Positions 36,637 through 48,031 of a stretch of 64,000 bases of DNA are shown here, one piece after another. The notes under the pieces are model-generated. The model had not been told where the DNA came from, made no database searches, and worked only from the letters and a program-made list of their open reading frames with translations. This stretch comes from Rhizophagus clarus (Eukaryota; Glomeromycota; Glomeromycetes; Glomerales; Glomeraceae). The first letter of the stretch is position 1. Every line of letters begins with the position of its first letter. The stretch covers positions 124,001 through 188,000 of the forward strand of contig BLAL01000079.1 of NCBI GenBank assembly GCA_015698045.1, read 5' to 3'. Position numbers and translations under genes: made by a program.

Positions 36637-37487
36637 AAGCCCTATAAAAAATATGGATACGGTTATTATATAGTATTACCGTATTTTGCGAACAGTATCA
36701 TTACAGTATGAATACAGTATGATTAAAGTATTATAGCAGTATTTTCACATACGATATATATTCGGTATTTTGCACACTGTATCATATATACGGTATTTTT
36801 AAATATGAAGATTTGTATACTTTATACTTATATACAGTATAATATCACAGTTTATAATGTATGTTTTACACTGGTGGTTATTTGCAAACAGTATAATATT
36901 TCAGTTTATAAACAGTATAATTTTCCAGTTTATAACGTATATTTTACACAGGTGTTTATTTATAAATAATATAATATTCCAGTTTGTAATGTACATTTTG
37001 TACCAGAAATTATATTATTATTCTTAATACATTTATTATTTATTATTTAAATTAAAATATAATAATATAATAAAGAAATAATTAAAATAATAAATACAAA
37101 TAAAAGAAATAAAACATAACAATTATTAGTAATAAAAAAAGATATAATTAGTAATAATAAATGAAAAATATGGTTAGTAACAATAAAAATATGATAAAGT
37201 TAATAGTGACAAAAAAAGATAAAATTAGTAGTAAAAGAAATACAGTTAGTAATGATAAAAGAAAATAAAATTAGTAGTAATAAAAAAAAATGATACAATT
37301 AGTATAAATAATAAAGACCAAAAAATAAAGAAAACAAAATATCTGTACTTATTTTATTAAAGAGAAAATTTATTTCTCACCCGGGTGATTTCTCACCCCC
37401 TTATTATGTAATAAATTTTGATTGGCTGATGAAACTTTATACGGCCAAACTGCCACTATTTGTTTACGCCTTTTTTAGGTTTTTTAG

Positions 37488-37629
37488 TTTCGCGTCAAAA
37501 AATATACGGGTATCAGCTATCAGGTATGTCGCTTCTTTCTTTTTTATTTTTTATTTTATTTTTTGTCGTTTCTAATTTCTTTTCTTTCTTTCTTTTAGGT
37601 TTTGGGCTCCTACGATTTCGCGCTCAAAG
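37488..37629 (+). other. Two microexon-like blocks with splice signals
   Basis: Block 1 (37488-37523) follows TTTTTTAG and ends CAG before GTATGT. Block 2 (37599-37629, 31 nt) follows TTCTTTCTTTTAG and ends AAAG before GTATGA. Both contain TTTCGCG. The sequence between is a pyrimidine-rich intron of 75 nt. They resemble the first exons of a transcript running into the pyrimidine tract. Confidence 0.45.
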
Positions 37630-37639
37630 GTATGATTTT

Positions 37640-38440
37640 TTCGTTTCTTTAATTCTTTTTTCTTTTTTCTTTTTTGATTTTGTTTCGTTTTTACTAACTT
37701 TGTTTCAATTTTTTTTTTTCTTTATGGGTGTCTTTATTTTTTATATTCGTTCTCTTTATTCTATTTCCCTTTTATCTTTGTCTTTATCCCCTAATTTCCT
37801 TTTCGTTTTTGTATTCTTTCATATTTGTATTCCCTTTCATTTTCATTTCGTTTTTCATTTCGTTTCTGCTTTCTCTTTCGTTTTTCCCTTTCATTTTTTT
37901 TATTATCTTTCGTTTCCGCTTTCCCTTTCCCTTTGTTTCTGTTTCCCTTTCATTTTTTCCTTTCGTTTCCGCTTTCTCTTTCCCTTTGTTTCTGTTTCCC
38001 TTTCATTTTTTCCTTTCGTTTCTGCTTTCCCTTTTGGCCTTTCCCTTTGTTTCCATTTCCCTTCATTTTCTCCTTTTGTTTCCGCTTTCCCTTTCATTTT
38101 TTTCCATTATCTTTCGTTTCCATTTTCCCTTTCCCTTTGTTTTCGTTTCCCTTTCATTTTTTCCATTATCTTTCGTTTCCGTTTTCCCTTTCCCTTTGTT
38201 TCCATTTCCCTTTCATTTTTTCCTTTCATTTCTGCTTTTTCTTTTTCCCTTCGTTTTCTCTTTTGTTTTGTTTTTCTTTTTGTTTTTATCTTCATCCCCC
38301 TTATCTTGTTTTCCTTCACTTTATTTCATTTTCTCCCTTGTCCCTTTATTTTACCTTTCATTTTCAACTTCGTCTCTTTATTTTCGTTTCATTTTCTTTT
38401 GTTTTCATGCCCTTTCATTTTTATACACAATTTTGTACCA
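37640..38440. repeat. Polypyrimidine minisatellite, ~55-60-bp units
   Basis: Tandem units of TTTCCCTTTCATTTTTTCC, TTTCGTTTCCGC and TTTCCCTTTCCCTTTGTTTC make a nearly pure pyrimidine strand for about 800 bp. The open frames of 200-338 codons here (F/S/L/P only, in all three frames) are consequences of the repeat and not proteins. A weaker tract continues at 38600-39090. Confidence 0.85.
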
Positions 38441-39999
38441 TTAATGTCCCATGATTTTGCGAATCCAGAACGCTAGAAAATCAAGTGATTAAAATATAAT
38501 TTATCAATGCCATCGATAAAAAATTAGCATCCAACGTAATAATTTGGTTTTATACTGTATTACAAATCTTGATCCACGGATAGGGAAAATAGCGATTATT
38601 CTTTCAATTTCATCTTTATCTCTTTCAATCTCGTTTTTCTTTTCAGTTTTGTCTTCGCTCCTTTTATCTTTATTCCTTCGCCCTTTCATTTTTTTCCTGG
38701 ATTTTTCTACTATGCCGAATCTCTTTGAAAACGAGGTAGGTGTTCGGTTTCATTTCAAATTTTTTTTTTTTTTAATGTATTCTCTTATGATCATTACTAA
38801 CAAATTTTACTCCCACCTTTCATCTTCATTTTATTTTTTGATTTTGTTTCCTTTTGTTTTCCCCTTTCATTTTCCCCTTATCATCCACTTTCCCTTTCGT
38901 TCTCCCTTCTGTTTTCGTTTCTTTTTCCTTTTATTTATCTTTCTTCATCTCCCTTTCTTTTCGTTTTATCTTTTCCATCAATATTCTTTTTCTTTTCTTT
39001 TTGATCTTGTCTCCTTTTTCTTTTCACCTTTGTTTTGTTTCCCTTTTGTTTTCATTATTTATCATATCTTTTTTTGTCTTTTATCATCATTTTTATCATT
39101 ATTATTGGGGTTTTGATGTCATTATTACTAGTTATATTAAAGATAAAAGTTTTAATTTTGAATAATTGCGTTTCATTCTTCTATTCAGTAAACTTTAAAG
39201 GAATAAAATAAAATGTTTCGCAAAAAAAAAAATTGTTACGTTACAGAATTTTTTAAACTGATAACGGAAAATTTAAGTTAAAAAAATCAGCCAATTAAAA
39301 ATTAGTCAGTCAAAATATTGATCACGTGATAGGGGTGAGTAATATCAAATCTCATCCGGGGTGAGGAATAAATTCACCCTTTATTAAATTATACAAACAT
39401 GTTTCATTATTTTAAAAAGATAATAGAAAGAACAATAATCAGATAAAATTAATTATATTTAAAGGTAAAAAATTACGCGAACGCCAAATATTTTATTTTT
39501 TTGCGTAAAGTATTCCTATTAAAACAACTTTTTATTTAATAAAATTTCTTTTATAATAAAATAAAAATAAATATATGTAATATTTAAATAATAACTTAAA
39601 TAAAAGAAGAAAGTAATGAATAAAAAACAATAAGAGATAAGAGAAAACCAGGATAAAAGAAAAACTATTTTTCGATCTTATGTACGCAAATAATAACAAA
39701 TGATCTGCAATCACGTGACATTTATCCAATCATAATCTTATCCTATATTATTAGTAATTAAATCACATTTTTTATATTTATATATCTGATATGTACATTT
39801 TTTAAAATTATGCACATTTGTATATCATCAAATTACTAATACATATTCAACACACATTCAACACATTTAACAAAATTTGGCTGAAATCAATAAATTTTTA
39901 CCAGGATTATCAACACAAATTGAACATAATTTCAAACATAACTTCAATTACTTAAAATTTGATTTAATCATGCAAATACAAAATTAATAATCGCAAATA

Positions 40000-41460
40000 A
40001 CTATTGGTATTTTATTGTATTATTTGTCAGAAACCTATAAAAAAGAAAGGAGAAGCGTTAGAAACGTTTCTCTTAAAAATAAGAAACATTATAATCTCTT
40101 TTTTTTTTTTTTTTTTTTTTTTTTGGTGTTGAAGCCGTACCATCATTTATTAAGCAAGATAGGATTACAACTATAATCACTTCTGACTAGCTATGGGTAC
40201 TCCCAGTTCTAAAACCGGTCTAATCATCCACCAAAACATTATAATCTCCACTTCTACACTTACATAATTCCAAAGTCTGGGTTCGTAATTTTTGTCTGGC
40301 AACCTAAAAAAATGAAGAAAAGAAACGTTTAGTAATATTTCTTAAAGAATATAACAAAAATCCCGATCCCCAACACTCTTTTTACCAAATTCCAAAATCT
40401 GGGTCGTATTATTCGTCTGGCAACCTAAAAAAAAAAAAAAGAAAAAAACATTTAGTAACGTTTCTTAAAGAATTTAATAAAAAAAACCCACTCCCTACTC
40501 TTTTACTTAGTCCAGGTCATATTATTCGTCCAAAAACCTATAAAAAAGAAAAAGAGAAGCGTTAGAAACGTTTCTCTTAAAAAAAAATAAGAAATATTAT
40601 AATTCCCCTTTTTCCACTTACATAATTCCAAAGTCTGGGTTCATAATTTTTGTCTGGCAACCTAAAAAAATGAAGGAAAGAAACATTTAGTAATATTTCT
40701 TAAAGAATATAACAAAAATCCTGATCCCCAACACTCTTTTTACCAAATTCCAAAGTCTGGGTCATATTATTCGTCTGGCAACCTAAAAAAAAGAAGAAAG
40801 AAACGTTTAGTGACGTTTCTAAACAATTTAATAAAAAAAACCCACTCCCCACCCTTTTACCTAGTTCAGTCATATTATTTGTCTGGCTACCTAAAAAAAA
40901 AAGAAGAAAGAAACGTTTAGTAACATTTCTTAAAGAATTTAATAAAAAAAAATCCACTCCCCTACCCTTTTACCTAGTTCAGGTCATATTATTCGTCTGG
41001 CTACCTAAAAAAAAGAAGAAAAAAATGTTTAGTAACGTTTCTTAAAGAATTTAATAAAAAAAACCCACTCCCCTACCCTTTTACCTAGTCCAGGTCATAT
41101 TATTTGTCTGGCTACCTAAAAAAAAAGAAGAAAGAAACGTTTAGTAACATTTCTTAAAGAATTTAATAAAAAAACCCACTCTCCTACCCTTTTACCTAGT
41201 CCAGGTCGTATTATTCGTCTGGAAACCTATAAAAAAGAAAAGAGAAGCGTTAGAAACGTTTCTTTTAAAAAAATAAGAAATACTATAATCCCCCTTCTCC
41301 ACTTACATATTTCCAAAGTCTGGGTTCATGATTTTTGTCTGTCAACCTAAAAAAAGAAAAAAGAAACGTTAGAAATGTTTCTTAAAGAAAAGAACACACG
41401 AAAAATCCCTTCTCCTCTTACCTTAATTTCAAATTCTGGCTTGTAACTTCGGTATTCATA
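40000..41460 (-). repeat. Microexon-like array, ~11 units of 110-120 bp
   Basis: Read on the minus strand, each unit is an acceptor (CTTTCTTCTTTTTTTTAG), a block of about 30-46 nt beginning GTTGCCAGAC or GTAGCCAGAC and ending in TTTGG or GACTAG, then a GTAAAAGGGTAGGGG- or GTAAGTGGAG-type donor. The intron ends with GAAACGTTACTAAACGTTTC, a hairpin with ACTAAAC (branch-site-like) in its loop. The acceptor mark CCTAAAAA (plus) recurs near 40303, 40422, 40660, 40780, 40891, 41005, 41113 and 41345; CCTATAAAAAAG variants are at 40025, 40534 and 41226. One unit is interrupted by the retroposon at 40099. Confidence 0.75.
40099..40233 (-). mobile_element. 135-bp tail-only retroposon with 15-bp duplication
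   Basis: A T-run of about 25 on the plus strand begins at 40099 and is followed by GGTGTTGAAGCCGTACC and a body ending AAAACCGGTCTAATCATCC. The 15-bp duplication AAACATTATAATCTC flanks it (40084-40098 and 40234-40248). Its body is recognisably related to the 32589 copy, but 5' longer. Confidence 0.8.
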
Positions 41461-42378
41461 TTTCATAATTCATGTATTTTTTTTTAATAATGAATTAAAT
41501 AAAAATAATTTCTTTTAAAAAAAGTTTTTAAAATAAAAAAAAAAAAATTGGTTTAAAAAAACTGAAAAAAAATGGTTTTTAAAAATAAAAAAAAATTATC
41601 ACGTTAAAAAAAGATTGATAAAGTTTATCAATCTTAAATGATCAATGAACCAAATATTTTTTATCGATATACTTAAAGACAAATTCATTATTATTGATAC
41701 TGATTTTATATTTTTAATTTAAAACCCACATTTCAGCATTTCGACGCATTTTAGTTTCAACATTTCGATATTAGCCTGTTGAGTTTTGGCAGGCAACTTT
41801 AGTTTGAACTATTGAGTGTGTACCTAATAATCAATGCAAAAAATATTCCTATATGATGAGAGAAATCATTTACTTACTCCTTGCAAATTACTTTGATGTA
41901 CAATGAATTTTCATCGTTAAAAGCTGTACATTATGATGATAATCTTGTAGGAAACATTAAATATTACATGTACATTTAAAATATGTTTATACAGTTATTA
42001 CAGTATACGTTATAAATATATAAATTTTATGTATCGTATTTATAGTAAGAAATAATACGTTATAAACGTATATATTAAATATACTGTATCCATTTTAATA
42101 TGTTATAAACATATGATTTAATATACCATATCCATGTTTGCGAACAGTATACAACATACTGATATATAGTAGAAATATGTTTATACAGTATACGTTATAA
42201 AAGTATGAATTTAAAATACCGTATCGTACAGTATATTCACCGTATACTTTATTACATTTTTTATTATTAGTATTTTGCGAACAGTATACTTAATACTGAT
42301 ATGCAGTATACAAAATTGCGAACAGTATCAAAGATGCGAATATACAGCATACAAACAGTATACATAATTTTTATAGGG

Positions 42379-42860
42379 AAGATTGATTATATTGCTAATT
42401 ATACTATAATTATTGCTTTTGTACCATGTTCATACTTTATTTTTTTTATTTGTTAGATTTGTTCTTATATAGTTGATACTGTTAATTGCAGCTTAAGAAT
42501 CTGTAAAAATATTCACTATTTGTCCTGTTTGTAATACTAATATGACTGATAATATGACTTCTAATTTTACACGTGTAAATGATGACCAGTCTTTAATTGA
42601 ATTACTGCATTGCACTATTACTTCATTTTTGTTATTAAGTATCACTCAACCTGTACCTATATATTTTATAAAAATGTCCAGTTCTGTATTAAAATGACTT
42701 GTTAATGAGCCATCTGTATATATGTTGATTATGTTAGATGGGTTGAATATTGATTTTAAGTGATGTAGTAATGTTATATATTGTATTGTTAATTTTTTAT
42801 CTGATAATGTATTTTGAATAAGCGCTGTATTATAATTATATTCTATATAAGGTTAGATGT
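42379..42860 (-). pseudogene. LINE RNase H domain, N-terminal half
   Basis: The minus strand reads INIYTDGSLTSHFNTELDIF, WSSFTRVKLEVILSVILVL and VNIFTDSQAAINSINYI. These carry the first three acidic catalytic positions of RNase H (YTDGS, E of KLE, TDSQAA). One TGA/TAG interrupts it. The half ends at the AAG duplication of the 5.7-kb transposon and continues at 36636. Confidence 0.85.
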
Positions 42861-43066
42861 ATACTTTGAACTGTATTGGCTTTCTAAGTGATATCTAATT
42901 TCTAGGACATCTTTGATGATTTTGGTATCTAGTATATTTTTGTAACTAGAAATTTTGTTTATACAATTCAAGTCTAAATGATTGAAGTAATAGTTGCGAT
43001 TTTTTTTGTTAATTTTTTTATCATTAAGTAGGCAGCCATTACAATATTAAACCTTACTTTAATATT

Positions 43067-43420
43067 TTTTTAAAGCGTTAATTTAAAAAACCTTTTTATT
43101 TAAGTGCTTAATTAAAAAACGCTAAATAAGTTTTTTAGCTTTTTTTTAAATATTCAGTTTAATAAATATTTTTTAAGCATTTAATTTAAAAAAAATGCTA
43201 AAATATGGGTTTAATACTTTTTTAAGTGTTAAATTTAATAAAAATACGTTAAAATATAATTTAACGTTTTTTTAAGTATTAAATTTAAAAATGTTTTTAA
43301 CATTTTTTTAAGTAATAAATTTTAAAAAAATAATGCTAATAATATATAGGTTTAACATTTTTTAAGCGTTAAATTTAAAAAAAAATGCTAATAAAATATA
43401 TTTTAATTTGCATTTTGTGT
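43067..43420. repeat. TTTAA minisatellite (right half)
   Basis: Continuation of the 34795-35234 array (TTTTTTAAGCGTTAAATTT, AAAAAATGCTAAAATAT) beyond the LINE. Confidence 0.65.
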
Positions 43421-43679
43421 AATAACTAGACAAATTTATTAAATAAAAATGGAGTAAGATTTGCTGATCTTCTTAATAAAATTAAATAATTGATTTTTTC
43501 AATATAAATACAATACTATATTTATGTAGCTTAATCAATATAAAACTTGTATTACTTTGTACATTAATATCTAAATCATATATTTAGCAAAATTTTTAAA
43601 AACTTTTTAAAAAACAAAAAAATTTTTTACTTGTATGCCAATTGGATTCCAACACTAAAAATTTCACATTTTTTCTGCA

Positions 43680-44630
43680 TATACAGGATCCTGAATAATA
43701 CTAATACAACTTCCATGCAGGTTTGTATAGAGTTTATATGAAATTACTTTTTAAACTCACAAATTGAGTTTGTGTAGATCAGTCAATTTGGAAATAACTC
43801 ACATATTATGTTTGCATAAAGTTTATAATAGATACAGTATATGTGAATTTATTTTTAAAAAATACTAATTTTGATAAATGTAAATTACTTGGTATTTACC
43901 AAAATTTATTTTATTTTATTTATTTTTTCATTTTTTTTCAGTATTTTAGACTAAATTTATTTATTTCTATTATTTTTTTTTGGGTTTTAATACCTTAATT
44001 CCAAAAGTCTGATCATATTTTTCATCTGGCAATACTACAAAAAATAAAAAAAATTAATTAATTAAAAAAAAAATAACAAAACACTTCTCCCAATCTTCCT
44101 TATCTTAATTTTAAAAGTCTGGTCATACTTTTTGTCTGGCAATATTACAAAAAATAAAAAAAAAGTTAATAACTTAATTAATTAAAAAAATAATGAAACA
44201 CCTCTACCCAATCCTCTCTTACTTTAATTCTAAAAGTCTGATCGTACTTTTCATCTAGTAACATTACAAAAAAGAACAAAAAATAAAAAAAAGTTAATTA
44301 ATTAAAAAAACACTGAAAAATACTTCTTCCAGCCTCCTTTATTTTAATTCCAAAAATCTGGTTATGCTTTTCATTTGGCAACACTACAAAAAAGAACAAA
44401 AAATAAAAAAAAGTTAATTAATTAAAAAAATTCTAAAAAACACTTCTCTCACCCTTCTTTATCTTAATTCTAAAAGTCTGGTCATACTTTTTATCTAGCA
44501 ATACTACAAAAATAAACTGAATTAAAAAAAGATCAGATATTCAGATTATCTGATTAGATTGGCAAGTCACATGATTCTGTCTTTATACTGAATAATTTGT
44601 TATAGTGTTAATGAATTTTTTATAAATTTT
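43680..44630 (-). repeat. Short inverted copy of the 48-50 kb array and its flanks
   Basis: 43690-43960 is the reverse complement of 50340-50700 (GGATCCTG, TTTAAAAAGTAATTTCATAT, GTGAGTTA..ATTAGTATTATT). Then come about five microexon-like units (rc: TGTTGCCAGATGAAAAATAT ... TTTTGGAATTAAGG). 44525-44610 is the reverse complement of 47935-48010 (GATAATCTGAATATCTGAT, GACTTGCCAATC). So the same cassette exists here with 5 units instead of 20. Confidence 0.75.
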
Positions 44631-44859
44631 ACAAAATTTTTTTTAACTAAGTTGTAAGTTTATGTAGCATTACTATGAAAAAAAAGTTACATAGAGTTAA
44701 TAGTAAATATGTGCACTCATCATTTATGAGTTATATTAGTATTTTGCATATACGATTTATTTATTACAAATTTTGAAAGAAACATAAAATTATTTATATT
44801 CTAAATACTTGAACTACTATTACTGCTTCTTGACAGTGCTAACTTGCATAATGAGAGAT

Positions 44860-46961
44860 CCAATTACATATAATCTTCAGTTTTGGTATTTCTTCTTTTT
44901 CGATCACTTGTCTTTCACATTTTTCTTTAGTTGTATAATTGATAATGATGTTTAATTCTTCATTTTCAATATCATTATTTTTTTTTGTGATCCTTTTAGA
45001 ATACTTTGTATCATAAATAATGTTCAGTTAGTCAACATATGACTAATGTAAAGTATTTTTGGATAGCATAAAGTCGTAATATTATAGTTCATTGTCATAT
45101 TTTCTGGTTCTTTGTTATTGTGCTGTTTGACTCATTTTCACATGAATATCGAGTATATTTTGAAGTAAATCTTTTAGCTAAAATGTAAAAATTAAGTAAA
45201 AAGTCAAAATTAATTATTTATGGTAAAATAAGCTAGTAATAAAAAATTATCAATCTCTTCTGTACATCATGAAATATTGTATACATTAATAACTGTATCA
45301 AAATCCTCTTTGTCAGTCTTGTTTATTTTCTGAAGAGTGATAAACTTGATTCGCATGAATGGTTAATAATGGCTATTTTTCATACTTAGTGATGTGAGGA
45401 TCATTTTTTTTAAATAAATCCTTCATGGCCTTTATTCTTTTCAATTTTTTCTGATTAATAAAATTTAGATGAGTTTAGTATAATAAACAATAAATTTCTA
45501 TTAGATTACATCACATACATTATTTGACCTGTTATTAGTGTAAATTTGTCAACTGTCATTAGTATCTTTACCAGATTTCTTCAAACTTATTTGAGATTGT
45601 TGAGATTTATGCAGATGGCTTAATCACCTTGTTATCTGGTTAACAGTCAGTCAAAAGTTGGGTGAGAAGGATTTTACAATTAAATGTTTTATCATAGTCT
45701 AAGTTTAATTTTGGATCGATTGTTTTCAAAATTGATTTCATTTCAACTTAATTAATAATAACTCAGGAGAAAAAATAAATCAATAAATAAAATTGGTAAA
45801 AACAGAAACATTAGAAAATTCAGTTATAGAGATAGTTAATAAAAAATTTAGTATAAATTAATAAAGGGGAACATTAAGAGAGATTAGTAAGAAAATATAT
45901 TAATATAAATTATGGTATAAATAAAAATGTTAGTAAAAATTTGTAATTAGTAGAAAATTCAATATTATTAATAAAGGGAAACATGAGAAATCAGAAAAAA
46001 ATGTTTAATATAAATTATAGTATAAATAAAAAAAATATTAGTAGAAATTAGCAGTTAGTAGAAAATTTGGTATTAAGTAGAAATTAGTAGTTAGTAGAAA
46101 ATTCAGTATTATTAATAAAGGAAATATGAGAAATCAGAAAAAAATGTTTAATATAAATTACAATATAAATTAGTAAATTTATAGAATTGGTATTGAATAC
46201 AAAAATTGACAGTCAAATTTAATAAATCCTTACGCTCTTTTCATTAATAGGCTCTTCTTTATTATTATCATCTTCATTATTACTAATAAACTTTTTTTCT
46301 TTGGTGCTGTCTTTGATTTTTTTGGACAAATGTACATCTTTAGCACTATCACTTTTGTTCTTCTTGATTCTTCTTTTCAATTTTTCATTTTTTGTGATAA
46401 ACACAGTATTAATTTCCATAAGTGTTTTTAAGTAGCCTTTCATATTTTGTAGTTCTTCAGAAATAGCTTCATTTTGTTTTTCCAATTTTATGTATTTTTT
46501 GCACAAATCAGTTATTTTTTTGCATAATTCTTAATTTTCTGTAATATTTAATAAGAATAAACATCAAATTTAGAAAAAGCAAACTTCTTTTATGCCAGTA
46601 ACCAATCAAAAATCATATTGGCTACTAAAGCTGTAGTATTGTCAAGATCTGTTTGGATATGAGTTGGAATGACTTCTTCTCGTTCTAAGTCAGATTCTTG
46701 TCATAAGTAAGATTCTGAAACTTGAATATTTTTATAATAGTTTTTTAAAGCTTTAACTCTTAAGGATTTTATAGGAGTAATAGAAGTACTACTAGTAACT
46801 AGTGTATATGTAGCAGCCAACTTGCTAGGAGTAGTCAATTTTCTGGCAGGCAACTTACTAGTGGTAGGCGATTCGCTAGCAGCCAATTTAGTGATAGTAT
46901 TTTTACTATAATAGTTAGGGAAGTTTTTTTGAAACATGTTTAGAAAGTCAATTTTTATCAA
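44860..46961 (-). pseudogene. Uncharacterised transposon-associated family, decayed
   Basis: Minus-strand pieces are MFQKNFPNYYSKNTITKLAA with a T/S/P-rich stretch, and a coiled-coil segment (KLEKQNEAISEELQNMKGYL, then KKNKSDSAKDVHLSKKIKD). They continue with KNDPHITKYEK, PLLTIHANQVYHSSENKQD and, after an acceptor near 45178 (TTTTTACATTTTAG), LKDLLQNILDIHVKMSQTA. The last piece is EEIPKLKIICNWISHYAS. I recognise the TKYEKLPLL..H..YHS and NWI..Y blocks from a large uncharacterised Rhizophagus family. Stops and frameshifts are numerous. The minus orientation and the end motif parallel the 26016 remnant. Confidence 0.5.
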
Positions 46962-47544
46962 GACTTAAAAGAAAGTTGAAAAAAAAAGAGGAAAGGAGGA
47001 AATCAAATTTAACAAACTTTTATATCTTAATTCAGGAACGATGATTAAGCTTTTTTAAACTTAAAAGTTTATTTATTTGTAATAATTTGCTTGATAGTTT
47101 ATATTATCACAATACTTCAATTTTTCAATTCAATTTTCCAATGATTTGGCCATAATAATTTTCTTAAATTTTTTAATGAATAAATTTATCATGAATGATT
47201 TAATTATACTGATTTTTTTAAATTTTTTAACGAATAAATTTGTCATATCACTTTTGCTCTTCATCACAATACTTAACCTTTGATTTTATTATGATTTAAT
47301 CATAATTTAACATTGATTTAATATTAATTTTCTTACAAATAATTTATAATGATATCAATTTTACTTAAAATTGTTTATCATAATCAATAATAATTTAACA
47401 TTGATTTTCATCATTGATTTTCATAAATTTTTAACAAATAATTTATCACATTAATTTTGCTTAAAATTCTGTATTCGAAATTAAGTTTTTTTAAAATTTA
47501 AAAAAAATTTAATTTGATTATTTAAATAATTACTGTTAAAGCTC

Positions 47545-47750
47545 CGTATGAGCTGAGCCAGCTTGCAAGCTAGCTTAAGCTTTTCAAGCTGAGCCAAACT
47601 AAGCCATGATTAAATTAGCTTGGTGGCTTACAAGCCAGCTTGAAAAAGCTTGAGTCAGGTATTAGGCTTGGCTTGATAAACTCAAGCTGGCAGTGGGCTT
47701 GGCTTGAAAAGCTCAAGCCGGCTCATGAGCCAGATCAAGCTCAGCAATTT
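47545..47750. repeat. GAGCC/AAGCTTG iterons, left; mirrored at 50825-51020
   Basis: Repeats of GCTTGAGCCAG / CTGGCTCAAGC in both orientations, about every 15-25 bp, fill the outer 200 bp of each end. They are noticeably richer in G+C than the surroundings. The ORF at 47640-47873 arises from them. Confidence 0.75.
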
Positions 47751-47754
47751 ATTA

Positions 47755-47925
47755 TAAAAAACGCTGGTACCAATAGTTTCAGCGTTTTTTTTGCAAATTT
47801 ATATATAAAAAATGCCAGAACTATTTGTTCTGGCACTTTTTGCAATTTTATGAATAAAAAATGCTGGTACTAATAGTTCTGGCATTTTTTTTTGTGATTT
47901 TATAATACAAAATGCTGTTAACGCT
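47755..47925. repeat. Tandem hairpins followed by T-runs; mirrored at 50700-50800
   Basis: Three to four units of AAAAATGCTGGTACTAATAG with TTCTGGCATTTTTTTT. Each is a self-complementary stem (GCCAGAAC...GTTCTGGC) ending in a T-run. On the right side the same unit reads ACCATTAGTTCTGGTGTTTT. Terminator-like in shape, though that meaning applies to bacteria or Pol III, so function is open. Confidence 0.65.
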
Positions 47926-48031
47926 ATAATGAATTATTCGGTATAAAGGCAGGGTCATATGACTTGCCAATCTAATCAGATAATCTGAATATCTGATTTT
48001 TTTTTAATCATTTATCAGTTTATTTTTGTGG

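Larger units (their letters stand above)
37362..39379. mobile_element. 2.0-kb nested element, 9-bp duplication (MULE-like)
   Basis: The perfect 9-bp duplication is TTTATTAAA (37353-37361 and 39380-39388). The termini are GAGAAAATTTATTTCTCACC and inverted GGGTGAATTTATTCCTCACC, followed inside by ATTGGCTGAT on both sides. A 9-bp duplication with G-starting TIRs is typical of Mutator-like elements. It contains two microexon-like blocks (37488-37523 and 37599-37629), a very long pyrimidine tract and CACGTG at 39323. No transposase. Confidence 0.8.
36640..42378. mobile_element. 5.7-kb TIR transposon, 3-bp duplication
   Basis: The ends are CCCTATAAAAAATATGGATA (left) and, inverted, CCCTATAAAAATTATGTATA (right), flanked by AAG (36637-36639 and 42379-42381). 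Removing the element plus one AAG reconstitutes the LINE reading frame exactly. Subterminal GCGAACAGTAT motifs occur at 36688, 42140, 42277 and 42318, with many ACAGTATAC variants, as expected for transposase-binding repeats. No transposase is encoded. It carries a 2.0-kb nested element, a shared AACAAATTT module and a microexon-like array. A 3-bp duplication suggests a CMC/CACTA or PIF-like mechanism, but the termini match neither. Confidence 0.85.
35258..43043 (-). mobile_element. 5'-truncated LINE insertion, split by a DNA transposon
   Basis: A 23-bp duplication with one mismatch (35235-35257 and 43044-43066, core ATTAAACCTT) flanks the insertion. Poly-T on the plus strand begins at 35258. 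Without the 5739-bp transposon (36640-42378) about 2.05 kb remains. This is the end of ORF2 with an RNase H domain and about 1.1 kb downstream that includes the 3' UTR. Reverse transcriptase is absent through 5' truncation. Confidence 0.85.

Noticed and set aside
37460..38476. 338-codon open frame (and overlapping frames of 209 and 238 codons)
   Set aside because: All three frames of the same strand are open because the sequence is a T/C minisatellite; the translation is only F, S, L, P with no domain.
47640..47873. 77-codon frame near the element end
   Set aside because: Runs through the GAGCC iterons and hairpin repeats.
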